This document shows, piece by piece, positions 1-6,204 of a stretch of 8,354 nt of DNA. This DNA is from Promethearchaeota archaeon (GTDB taxonomy: Archaea; Asgardarchaeota; Lokiarchaeia; Sigynarchaeales; SOKP01). The stretch is taken from positions 1 to 8,354 of the forward strand of contig WJKD01000481.1 in NCBI GenBank assembly GCA_014729315.1, written 5' to 3'. Both the position numbers and the translations under genes were made by a program. How positions within the stretch are numbered: the stretch's first letter is position 1; every line of letters begins with the position of its first letter. The notes beneath the pieces are model-generated. The model made no database searches. It was not told where the DNA came from and saw only the letters and a list, made by a program, of their open reading frames with translations.

Positions 1-1282
1 AAAAACCGGGTTCAAACAAATTGATTCCAGCAGGACCCCAGAACATGAAAACTGCAAAACCTAAGGCAGCAGAGGGTATCGCGATTGGAATATCTAAAAT
101 CGTATCTAAAATGACTATTGGCTTACCCCACTTTCTTTTTACAATTATAAATGCAAATGGAATGCCAAAAAGTAAATTAATAAAAACAGCTAAAGCAGCA
201 ATTTGTATTGAATTCATAAATGCTACGTACAAGTAGGCCCATTTGTTATCTTTACTGTGGAATACATTGTCTATAATTGTCGCATCAATAATTTGGCTGA
301 CTACGTAAAAAGTAGGAATTAGGATTAATATCACAATTATCGTTGCTGTAACAGCATCTCTTATATATCTTAATTTTTTATTGCTTAGACGCTTCTCAAA
401 CTCTGGGAGCACGCTCTTAACTGGAAATCCAACCTTTCTAGTAAAAAATTTTATAGAAAATAGAAGAATAATAGATATTGTTATTAGAATTCCAGCAAGG
501 AGCGAAGCTGCAGGAAGCTCTAATTGTCTACGAAAACCAACAATTAAAATTGGGGCGGACTCTACTAAACCTGATAGGATAATCGTAGCACCCGTTTCTC
601 CCAGACTTCTGGTAAAGGCCAGGATTGCGCCCGCGATAATCCCCTCTTTCATCATTGGAAGGGTTATCGTTCTAAACACAGTAAATCCCGGAGCCCCAAG
701 AGTTCTTGCAGCGTCTTCATACAATACATCTGCTTTTTCTAATACGATTTTCATATTTCGGACGATATAAGGAAAAGTAAATACGATATGTCCCATCAAT
801 ATTAAATTTACACCGGGTTCAATTCCAAAAATCCCCCAAAATAGTAAAATAGAAAATCCTAACGCACCTGTTGGAACGGCCATAGGTAAATCGACCATTG
901 CATCGATTATTTCCTTCCCTTTAAAATTATATCTAGTTAAAACGATAGCGGTAGGAAACGCGATGATCAGATCAATAGCTACGGCGATTGCAGCGATAAT
1001 AAATGATATTAATAGCGATTGAAGTATCATCTGCCATTTTAAATCTCCTAACAATTCGTCGTGAAAAACTTGCTTATTTATGGTGGGTAAATTTAAAAAA
1101 ATGGTTAGGAAGATAAATACTATTGGACCAATTATGACTAAAATAAAAAAACCAATAGTGATCGCATCTAAACTTTTTCGATAAACGGGTTTAGAGAAAA
1201 ATCGGTCAAATTTTAAACTGAAGGATAAATCTTCTTCCTTAGTATCTTGACTCTTAACTAATATCTGATCTTGTGTTTTCAT
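1..1282 (-). CDS. ABC transporter permease, two fused MetI-like domains, sulfate/molybdate-like (partial)
   Basis: This is the membrane channel subunit of an ABC importer, starting at ATG 1282 and running off the left edge after 427 visible codons. Domain 1 (about residues 44-283) is complete: membrane segments, the motif DLPMAVPTGALGF (131-143), and an EAA coupling loop for the ATPase at 188-209 (YEDAARTLGAP, then F-x5-LP), followed by TRSLGETGAT (224-233). A linker with basic residues leads to a second domain (from about 311) that repeats the first: DIPIAIPSAALGF (397-409) and FWG are clear copies of domain 1 motifs. The DLP-x-A-x-P motif and the LGE-x-GAT segment resemble CysT/CysW and ModB permeases, so an oxyanion substrate is inferred. 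Those proteins are usually separate chains, whereas the fused layout recalls FbpB or ThiP. It lies 21 bases downstream of the binding-protein gene in the same direction, so the two are cotranscribed. No Shine-Dalgarno is evident. The second EAA loop lies outside the window. Confidence 0.88.
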   Translation of the reverse strand, partial: MKTQDQILVKSQDTKEEDLSFSLKFDRFFSKPVYRKSLDAITIGFFILVIIGPIVFIFLTIFLNLPTINKQVFHDELLGDLKWQMILQSLLISFIIAAIAVAIDLIIAFPTAIVLTRYNFKGKEIIDAMVDLPMAVPTGALGFSILLFWGIFGIEPGVNLILMGHIVFTFPYIVRNMKIVLEKADVLYEDAARTLGAPGFTVFRTITLPMMKEGIIAGAILAFTRSLGETGATIILSGLVESAPILIVGFRRQLELPAASLLAGILITISIILLFSIKFFTRKVGFPVKSVLPEFEKRLSNKKLRYIRDAVTATIIVILILIPTFYVVSQIIDATIIDNVFHSKDNKWAYLYVAFMNSIQIAALAVFINLLFGIPFAFIIVKRKWGKPIVILDTILDIPIAIPSAALGFAVFMFWGPAGINLFEPGF

Positions 1283-1303
1283 TTTTTTACTATTAGAAAT
1301 ATT

Positions 1304-2437
1304 TTAATCGTATGCGGTAGCCTTACAGAGCAACCATATATCTGGGATTCTAGATAAGACCTCTCCTTCTTCGGGAGTTTCTAATTCTCTAACTGTCAAA
1401 TTATATGAAATTCCATTATCCTTATAGTTAAAAACATCCTCATCCAACTTGATAGATGTATCGATAGGTCTGAATCCGTATTGTATGGCGTCTTCGACCG
1501 TCCTTTTTTTTTCTAAAAAATTAAGAAATTCCTCAGCAACTTGTCGTTGTTTATTCGTAATCCAATCAGCATCTAATATACAAAATGGATGATCGCTATA
1601 CATAGTACCTTCTTCTGGATAGATAGCAATAACCTTTCCTCCTTCTGACTCGCTCGAAATATCTTTGATTAAATTTTCGTAAAGAAAAGCAACATTCAAT
1701 TTTTCTGGTCCGCCGTCTTGCATATATTTGGCCAAAAATCCCGTAGATTTACCGTACATGATTGCGCTAGATTCGAACTTCCTTAACCATTTTTGATTAT
1801 CTCCGTCTGTGAGATCGTCCATCTCTATGTCTTTTGTGTCCACTCCACTACCCGCGGATAAGGCCATTACGGTACTCATAAACCCTGAATTCGATAATCT
1901 CGGATCTGTATGAGCCATTTTAACTTCTACGTTCTCCTCCTCGTTTAAATCATGTAAATCGGAAAATCCTTGAATTTTGTGAGTTTTATTAAATTCTTCC
2001 CATGTTGCGATAACGATTGGAGAAAAAATGATCTTAACAGCTTCGTCAATATCCACTATATCATCTTTTTGTTTACTATAATCTTTCCACTTCTCATTAA
2101 GCAAAGGCATCCATATTGAACTAGCGGGACTCCAAATAGTGGGAGTGATTTCTCCGTTTAAGATACTAATCATAGAATCTGAAGATCCGTATGGATGCAT
2201 ATGTACTATTATTTTTTCGTCAGGATGTTTGCGATTCCAGTATTCTAAAAAATCAGAATACGCGGATGTCATCCAACTTGCTTTTTCAGAACTATATATG
2301 ATATATATGTGGGTGACTTCCTCTTGAAAAAAATATTGTACGAGATTAGTTGAAATACTACCCGTAGCAAAACCTATTATAAATAAAATAACGATATTCC
2401 TTTTTTTGCGTTTTTGTGCTTTACTTGTGCGTTTCAT
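1304..2437 (-). CDS. membrane-anchored ABC solute-binding protein (molybdate/sulfate-like fold)
   Basis: This is the extracellular substrate-binding component of the ABC importer whose permease follows 21 bases downstream. With the ATG at 2437 it has 377 residues; a TTG at 2452 in the same frame would add five. A basic stretch (KRKKR, 9-13) precedes one hydrophobic segment (about 14-30) with no lipobox cysteine, so it looks like an uncleaved N-terminal anchor holding the domain outside the cell. The mature part shows a pattern seen in the SBP_bac_11 (PF13531) group: SSEKASWM (49-56), a GSSDSM ligand-loop candidate (84-89), WSPASSIWMPLL (102-113) and HTDPRLSNSGF (175-185), where Ser/Gly-rich turns commonly bind oxyanions. 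Related domains also occur fused to VWA domains in other proteins. The substrate (sulfate, molybdate, tungstate or another) cannot be read from the sequence. The assignment to a solute-binding protein is firm from motifs plus the neighbouring permease; the exact subfamily is inference. Confidence 0.8.
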   Translation of the reverse strand: MKRTSKAQKRKKRNIVILFIIGFATGSISTNLVQYFFQEEVTHIYIIYSSEKASWMTSAYSDFLEYWNRKHPDEKIIVHMHPYGSSDSMISILNGEITPTIWSPASSIWMPLLNEKWKDYSKQKDDIVDIDEAVKIIFSPIVIATWEEFNKTHKIQGFSDLHDLNEEENVEVKMAHTDPRLSNSGFMSTVMALSAGSGVDTKDIEMDDLTDGDNQKWLRKFESSAIMYGKSTGFLAKYMQDGGPEKLNVAFLYENLIKDISSESEGGKVIAIYPEEGTMYSDHPFCILDADWITNKQRQVAEEFLNFLEKKRTVEDAIQYGFRPIDTSIKLDEDVFNYKDNGISYNLTVRELETPEEGEVLSRIPDIWLLCKATAYD

Positions 2438-2464
2438 GACTTTATCGAGCAAAAATGATTTTTT

Positions 2465-2563
2465 TTAAATAAATGATCTAATATAATTATCAATAATTGT
2501 GAAAATTACCCCGCACACTATTCCGCAAACTAAAACCAATATATATATATATTTCTTTTCCAT
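2465..2563 (-). CDS. possible 32-residue single-pass membrane peptide
   Basis: A short reading frame runs from ATG 2563 to TAA 2465-2467 and encodes MEKKYIYI followed by a continuous hydrophobic stretch and the tail NYIRSFI. Support for it being real: a GAGAGGA Shine-Dalgarno-like sequence ends 7 bases before the ATG, which few genes here have; a TATA-like box lies about 70 bases upstream; and the product has a plausible membrane segment (residues 5-24) after two lysines. It sits 27 bases before the binding-protein ATG, in the same reading frame. Its residues 3-27 align without gaps to residues 11-35 of the binding protein with 7 identities (K, K, G, G, I, T, Y, including a shared G-x3-G), so it could be a duplicated leader, a small transporter subunit, or an upstream regulatory peptide. 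The frame is short and no homologue is known to me. Confidence 0.4.
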   Translation of the reverse strand: MEKKYIYILVLVCGIVCGVIFTIIDNYIRSFI

Positions 2564-2627
2564 CTACTAATCCTCTCTTTACATTCTAATTCGAAAAGAT
2601 CTCTTGAATTGTGTTTTAGTCATATCT

Positions 2628-2638
2628 AATATATAGAA
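2628..2638 (-). promoter_or_regulatory. candidate TATA box of the ABC importer operon
   Basis: On the minus strand this reads TCTATATATTA. Transcription would begin about 26 bases further on, near 2607, giving a leader of roughly 44 bases that contains the GAGAGGA ribosome-binding site before the ATG at 2563. The AT-rich background makes chance matches common, so this rests mainly on its spacing. Confidence 0.35.
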
Positions 2639-2738
2639 TATTTAGTAGATGGTTTAAATTGTATTAGACAATAGAATATAGCCCGTTATATAGACTATAT
2701 ATGTGAATAGTGCCCTATTTATTTTATAGATATTTTAA

Positions 2739-2984
2739 AAAATCGAGTTCTTGCTTTTTAGCAAAAGGAATTTAAATCTTCATGTTTTCAAAAAAATTGA
2801 CTACACTCTCATTCCTTCTTTAATAAAAAGCTCTGGATAATTTTATAGCGCAAAAATTTTAGATAACTACGAAACCTACCTACTTCATTTAGAATCTAAA
2901 AAAATTAGTATCACTGCCTTAGACAATTCTCAAAATTACTGGTTTATTGGTTACTCAACAAATAAAAAATTAATCCTTAAATAA
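2739..2984 (+). pseudogene. remnant of a small protein gene, possibly longin/roadblock-like
   Basis: One plus-strand frame reads as convincing protein from 2739 to the TAA at 2982-2984, apart from a single in-frame TAA at 2838-2840, and no start codon is found. The part before the stop includes KIEFLLFSKRN and YTLIPSLIKSSG; the part after it (47 codons) includes FYSAKILDNYETYLLHL and ALDNSQNYWFIGYS. The alternation of strand-like and helix-like segments (two strands, a helix around LIPSLIKSSG, then three strands) recalls the longin/roadblock sensor domains common in Asgard archaea, but this is a by-eye fold guess without a diagnostic motif. The remnant lies in the otherwise empty gap between two minus-strand operons. 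It could also be non-coding DNA that is open by chance, although the residue mix argues against that. The rest of the gap (2564-2738) holds only the candidate promoter above. Confidence 0.35.
2961..2974 (-). terminator. candidate T-tract terminator after the phosphate module
   Basis: About 25 bases past the stop codon of the DUF47 gene, the minus strand reads TTAATTTTTTATTT. Archaeal termination commonly uses such T-rich tracts without a hairpin. No stem-loop was seen, and the local AT-richness makes this a weak call. Confidence 0.3.
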
Positions 2985-2998
2985 GATTATTAGCAGAA

Positions 2999-3682
2999 TT
3001 ATAACGCTCTTGAGCTATATAAGAGCTGAACTATGTAATCGGCTACAGTTTCGATAGAATCTGAAATAGCTTCCATTATATCCATAGTATTTCCTAGTGT
3101 AAATATTGTGAAGGAATGTACATCGTATTTCGTTTCTTGTAAACTTCTTCTCAATTTTATATTTATCAAATCAACTTCGTGTTCCAATCTATTGATTTCT
3201 CTCGCATAATTTTTAATATTAACTCTTTCTTCTATAAGATCAATTACAATTTTATCTAAAAACTCAACACATTCCGTAGTTTTGTTCATCATCTCTAATA
3301 TAAGTTCTATGGTCTCCTTGCTTGATTGTTTCCAGAATGTTTCAGGTATCGTTGCAATCCTCCTACTCACTCCACATGCGCAGTTAGCTATTTGATCAAT
3401 ATATTTGACTAAATGTGCAAGATCTGTTCGAACACTGGGATTTAATTCTCCTTTGGATATTTCATGCTGTATCTTTCTTCTCATCCTATCCGCTTTTCCT
3501 TCAATTTTATCTACGTTACGAAACATCTCAATTGCTTTTTCGAAATTCTGTTCTGTTAATAAAGATTCAATTCCTTTCTTTAATTCTCTTACCGTTTCCT
3601 GCACTGTTTTTGCGTGAGTAATGGCTCTCTCAAGAACATTTAATGTGGTTTTCTTTTTAAAATATTCAATCAAGCTTCCCAT
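2999..3682 (-). CDS. DUF47 (PhoU-like) protein, partner of the PiT transporter
   Basis: This is a 227-residue, wholly helical protein of the DUF47/PhoU-like family (PF01865), of typical length for the family. Such proteins are encoded beside PiT transporters in bacteria and archaea and are thought to modulate phosphate uptake, probably from the cytoplasmic face. Visible features are two E-x3-D metal-binding motifs (E61/D65 in IEGKAD and E167/D171 in LEHEVD), the helix with DLAHLVKYIDQIAN (87-100), and a C-terminal acidic helix D201-x2-E204-x3-D208-x2-E211-x3-D215 in the form usual for the family. The two halves therefore look like the paired three-helix bundles of PhoU proteins. It lies 85 bases downstream of the transporter gene, a gap holding several TATA-like stretches, so it may be both read through from the transporter and transcribed separately. 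A GTGAT before the ATG is a weak ribosome-binding candidate. Confidence 0.88.
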   Translation of the reverse strand: MGSLIEYFKKKTTLNVLERAITHAKTVQETVRELKKGIESLLTEQNFEKAIEMFRNVDKIEGKADRMRRKIQHEISKGELNPSVRTDLAHLVKYIDQIANCACGVSRRIATIPETFWKQSSKETIELILEMMNKTTECVEFLDKIVIDLIEERVNIKNYAREINRLEHEVDLINIKLRRSLQETKYDVHSFTIFTLGNTMDIMEAISDSIETVADYIVQLLYSSRAL

Positions 3683-3710
3683 GTTGAATCACTAACTAAT
3701 TTTTTAAACT

Positions 3711-3740
3711 TATATATAAACTATATATCTCTATATATAC
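3711..3740 (-). promoter_or_regulatory. clustered TATA-like sequences before the DUF47 gene
   Basis: The 85-base gap between the transporter stop and the DUF47 start contains three TATATA runs on the minus strand: GTATATATAG (3730-3739), GATATATAG (3722-3730) and TTTATATATA (3711-3720). The nearest would place a transcript start around 3689, just ahead of the ATG at 3682. This suggests an internal promoter for the last gene of the module. Confidence 0.35.
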
Positions 3741-3767
3741 CTTTTTTCACTTTAAAATTTACCGATA

Positions 3768-4796
3768 TCAAATAAATCCGTACATACAGAAACCAAAATA
3801 AATAAATCCCGCTATAAGAGCAGCAATAGGAAAAGTTAACACCCAAAAAACGGTCATTTTTCCGATATCCTTGTAATCTACATCCTTTTTTTGTGCTATA
3901 TTCATACCGATAATACAAAAAACAATGACGTGACTATGGGAGATGGGAAGAGCTAAAAATGTACATATCATTAAAATTAACGCTGAAGAAATTTGGATTA
4001 TAAAACCTTCGCTAGGTCGAGCGTCGGTCATTTGCGAAGCTAAATTTTTGATAACAAATCTTCCGGCAAAATAAATCCCGATAAACGCAAATACACCGCA
4101 TAAGATAACGAAAAAGTAATATTGTTCTAAATTTAAAGAATTATTATCAAGCATACCGTAAAATATCCCAATGCATTCGGCTGAATTTGCACCTACCCAA
4201 ATCTCAGCAAATATAACTGCTATAAGCAATAAATAGGCAAACGAGCGTTCCGATCGCTCAATCTCATTCAGTCCTTTTAATTTTGAAAGATAAAGTCTTG
4301 CAATGACTTTAAACAAGATGTAAGTAACGAGTAAGCCAAATAGCGGGGATAAAAACCAACTCAGTACTACTCTTCCGAGTTTGTCCCAATTAAGAGCTGT
4401 TTCGGTATTTACTCCCCCAATTATTAGGGAATAAACAATAATAACTCCGAAAATACTTCCGACAGTGCTGTGGGTAGAGCTTAATGGAACTCCGGCAAAA
4501 CTACCAATAATAAGCCATAAAATGCTGCTTATCAACACAGCAAATAACATAAAGAGCGTATATTTAATCCCGGGACCTAAAATGTCCGCCCCTACTGTTT
4601 TCCCTACTCCGTGGCTGAACATAATCATACCAAAACCAACGGCTGCTCCTCCTACGATTAAAGAAACCCTTAACTTTAGAATCCCCGTTCCTACTAACGA
4701 GGACAAAGTTTCATCGTTAGCCCCTATCGAAAAAGCTAATCCAAGACCCATGAAAATTAATATTAACAAAATTGCGAAAGTATATTCGTAGGCCAT
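3768..4796 (-). CDS. pit: PiT-family inorganic phosphate transporter
   Basis: This is an integral membrane transporter of 342 residues in the PiT family (PF01384), which move phosphate together with protons, sodium or a divalent cation. The family is built from two inverted repeats and both are visible. Repeat 1 is canonical: IGANDE (24-29), a glycine-rich segment to about 75, and PLSSTHSTVGSIFG (104-117). Repeat 2 starts with VGANSAECIG (201-210) and continues with PSEGFIIQISSA (261-272), PISHSHVIVF (284-293) and a closing W-x3-P motif (318-323). In repeat 2 the signature Asp of GAND is Ser, and the S-T/S-T-H motif reads SHSH. About ten hydrophobic segments can be counted. The gene starts at ATG 4796, 19 bases after the upstream DUF47-like gene, so they are cotranscribed. 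Family assignment is firm; phosphate as substrate is inferred from the family and the flanking PhoU-like genes. Confidence 0.92.
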   Translation of the reverse strand: MAYEYTFAILLILIFMGLGLAFSIGANDETLSSLVGTGILKLRVSLIVGGAAVGFGMIMFSHGVGKTVGADILGPGIKYTLFMLFAVLISSILWLIIGSFAGVPLSSTHSTVGSIFGVIIVYSLIIGGVNTETALNWDKLGRVVLSWFLSPLFGLLVTYILFKVIARLYLSKLKGLNEIERSERSFAYLLLIAVIFAEIWVGANSAECIGIFYGMLDNNSLNLEQYYFFVILCGVFAFIGIYFAGRFVIKNLASQMTDARPSEGFIIQISSALILMICTFLALPISHSHVIVFCIIGMNIAQKKDVDYKDIGKMTVFWVLTFPIAALIAGFIYFGFCMYGFI

Positions 4797-4815
4797 TATC
4801 AGTAGCTAAGATATT

Positions 4816-5487
4816 TTATTTAAAGATTAAATATTTAGTAGATAAGAATTGGATGTATTCGGAGAAGCTTTTTATATGGTCAGCCAATAACATAATTCCC
4901 TCAATTAATTCCTTCAAGTATATAAATGTTCGGGAAATATAGTCCATATCGTAGTTCCAGAGTCTCTTTAAAAGTTTCCACTCTTCTCTTCTCATATTTC
5001 TTCGTTCTTCCTTAATTTCTTCGCAAATTTCATGACTTTCTTCAAGGTTGGAACCAATTAATTTAATAGCAATTGATAATTTTTCGGATATAACTTTCAA
5101 AGATTTAATAATTGACCTTGTTCTTAGCTTAAATTCCTTATCAGGGAAAACAACTCGATACAATAACATCTTATGAGCTAAAAATTCCCCAATATTTTTC
5201 ATATCGTTGATTTTACTCAGAATTTTTAATCGATCTGCTTTTGAAAACATTAATTTTGATTTCCAAATTTTTTTTTCAAATGCTTTTTTAATTTGAACTT
5301 CCTTAGAACTTTCGATGACTAATTCAAGATTTTCTTCGAAGCTATCAAAGTCCTCCCTAATAAGGTTCTTGATTCCTTTTATCAATATGAGAGTCTGATC
5401 CCCAATCTTTTCCGAAAATATTTCCGTTAATTCGTCTATCGAATAATCATTAAGTTTTTCTTCGCTCAACTTTTTAGATTGTTGCAT
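4816..5487 (-). CDS. divergent DUF47/PhoU-like protein without metal motifs
   Basis: This 223-residue helical, charged protein opens the phosphate module and ends 19 bases before the PiT gene. It starts at ATG 5487; a GTG at 5496 in frame would add three residues. The layout matches DUF47: a helix with FSKADRLKILSKIND followed by MKNIGEFLAHKM in the middle, a long acidic/basic coiled-coil-like segment (ICEEIKEERRNMRREEWKLL), and a C-terminal helix LKELIEGIMLLADHIKSFSEYI that parallels the E-x-I-x3-D-x-I-x3-A-x-x-I ending of the family. The E-x3-D metal motifs present in the other DUF47 protein of this module are missing. It could be a diverged partner that acts with the canonical copy, or one that controls the transporter in another way. 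The assignment rests on helical pattern and context, so it is less certain than for the other copy. Confidence 0.6.
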   Translation of the reverse strand: MQQSKKLSEEKLNDYSIDELTEIFSEKIGDQTLILIKGIKNLIREDFDSFEENLELVIESSKEVQIKKAFEKKIWKSKLMFSKADRLKILSKINDMKNIGEFLAHKMLLYRVVFPDKEFKLRTRSIIKSLKVISEKLSIAIKLIGSNLEESHEICEEIKEERRNMRREEWKLLKRLWNYDMDYISRTFIYLKELIEGIMLLADHIKSFSEYIQFLSTKYLIFK

Positions 5488-5560
5488 TCTTTTCACGATA
5501 AAAGTATATATTTAGGTATAGATTGAATGATTGCTATATAGAGGTATAATGACCAATAAT

Positions 5561-5574
5561 AAATATATATTTTC
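5561..5574 (-). promoter_or_regulatory. candidate promoter of the phosphate module
   Basis: The minus strand reads GAAAATATATATTT, an A-rich BRE-like stretch followed by a TATA box. A start about 26 bases on would give a leader of roughly 50 bases to the first gene. A second TATA-like run at 5504-5514 lies too close to the start codon to be the better candidate. Confidence 0.35.
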
Positions 5575-5730
5575 GAAATTGAAACTAAACTATAACCAAT
5601 CTATAAAAATTCAATTGTGAAAATTACAAAATTAATTATCCGTCCTATTTTTAGAGAATTTACGCATTTTTTCTTTCTAACTACAATAAGTTTCAAAACA
5701 AGCGTTAAAGTTTCGTAGGAAATGATTAAA

Positions 5731-5741
5731 CTATTTATATT
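5731..5741 (+). promoter_or_regulatory. TATA box consistent with a leaderless transcript
   Basis: The sequence CTATTTATATT, preceded by GATTAAA as a possible BRE, is centred about 23 bases before the GTG at 5759. That spacing places the transcript start at or within a few bases of the GTG, as in leaderless archaeal mRNAs, and no Shine-Dalgarno is present to suggest otherwise. Confidence 0.45.
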
Positions 5742-5758
5742 CAATATCTAAATATTTG

Positions 5759-6019
5759 GTGAGTCTTATCGCTAATAAAATATTAATTCGGTTTTTTCAA
5801 TGTTATCATTGTGGCGCAGTGTATTATTCCACTCGAGAGATAAAGCGGAAAAAATGTTTATCCTGTGGCGTGAGTTTTCAATACAGAAAAGCGAATAAAT
5901 TTAAAGAAATGATGTATCTCTCACAAGCAATAATATTAATCCAAAAAATTAAAGAAATCAAAACTAAAGAAACGAAAAATCTTGAGTTAAAGCAACTCAT
6001 CTCTAAATTAAACAACTAA
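5759..6019 (+). CDS. small zinc-ribbon protein, DUF1922-like
   Basis: This 86-residue protein starts at GTG 5759 (a TTG at 5756 is the alternative; no in-frame ATG is available upstream). It has an N-terminal zinc ribbon made by two C-x2-C knuckles: C15-Y-H-C18 and C33-L-S-C36, each followed by G or GV as is usual. The hydrophobic segment before the first knuckle, the K/R-rich loop between the knuckles, and a helical tail with NKFKEMMYLSQAIILIQKIKE match the layout of the archaeal DUF1922 family (PF09082), whose member from Methanothermobacter has a solved structure but no known function. The last 20 residues are charged and probably helical. It is divergent from the phosphate module and 185 bases upstream of tldD in the same direction. 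A role in binding nucleic acid or protein is possible but not shown by the sequence. Confidence 0.75.
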   Translation: MSLIANKILIRFFQCYHCGAVYYSTREIKRKKCLSCGVSFQYRKANKFKEMMYLSQAIILIQKIKEIKTKETKNLELKQLISKLNN

Positions 6020-6125
6020 AGAAGCATCAAACTTACTTTCTTAATTCAAAATTTGCATCGCTAATTTTTAACTGAAAAGGAAAAAGAATATAAGCTATTA
6101 TACCTCAAACTTCTTAGGTTAAAGA

Positions 6126-6135
6126 TTATTTATAC
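6126..6135 (+). promoter_or_regulatory. candidate TATA box of tldD
   Basis: TTATTTATAC preceded by AAAGA gives a BRE/TATA arrangement. Its predicted start near 6157 yields a leader of about 48 bases before the tldD ATG, with AAAGGAAA as a weak ribosome-binding site 10 bases ahead of it. Confidence 0.4.
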
Positions 6136-6147
6136 TCTAACGCCGAG

Positions 6148-6161
6148 CAATTAATTAATTG
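6148..6161 (+). promoter_or_regulatory. perfect 14-base palindrome at the predicted tldD transcript start
   Basis: CAATTAATTAATTG is identical to its reverse complement and covers the position where transcription from the TATA box at 6126-6135 would begin. That is a common place for a repressor site in archaea. The sequence is simple and AT-rich, so chance is a real alternative. Confidence 0.2.
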
Positions 6162-6204
6162 AATATTATAGATTCTTTAAATTACAAAAAGGAAATTAAC
6201 TAAA

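Noticed and set aside
21..770. Two open frames on the plus strand (21-236 and 381-770)
   Set aside because: They lie opposite the well-supported permease gene and their translations show no membrane or domain pattern; they are antisense shadows.
2139..2327. Plus-strand frame of 62 codons
   Set aside because: It is antisense to the N-terminal third of the binding protein, which has clear motifs.
2782..2823. ATG-started 13-codon plus-strand frame
   Set aside because: It is very short, in a different frame from the protein-like remnant that covers the same bases, and has no ribosome-binding site.
3405..3621. Two overlapping plus-strand frames
   Set aside because: Both are antisense to the DUF47 gene and show no recognisable protein pattern.
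3721..3918. Minus-strand frame of 65 codons over the end of pit
   Set aside because: It overlaps the C-terminal coding part of pit in another frame; pit is supported through to its own stop at 3768.
4465..4791. Plus-strand frame of 108 codons
   Set aside because: It is antisense to the N-terminal half of the transporter, including its GAND and SSTH motifs.
2495..5627. Identical 15-base string AATTGTGAAAATTAC at 2495-2509 and 5613-5627
   Set aside because: In so AT-rich a window one shared 15-mer is not surprising, the two copies differ in relation to promoters, and one lies inside the small peptide frame.
5497..5758. Very short frames in the divergent intergenic region (for example an 11-codon minus-strand frame near 5670)
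   Set aside because: They are too short, have no ribosome-binding site, and the region is explained as two divergent promoters.
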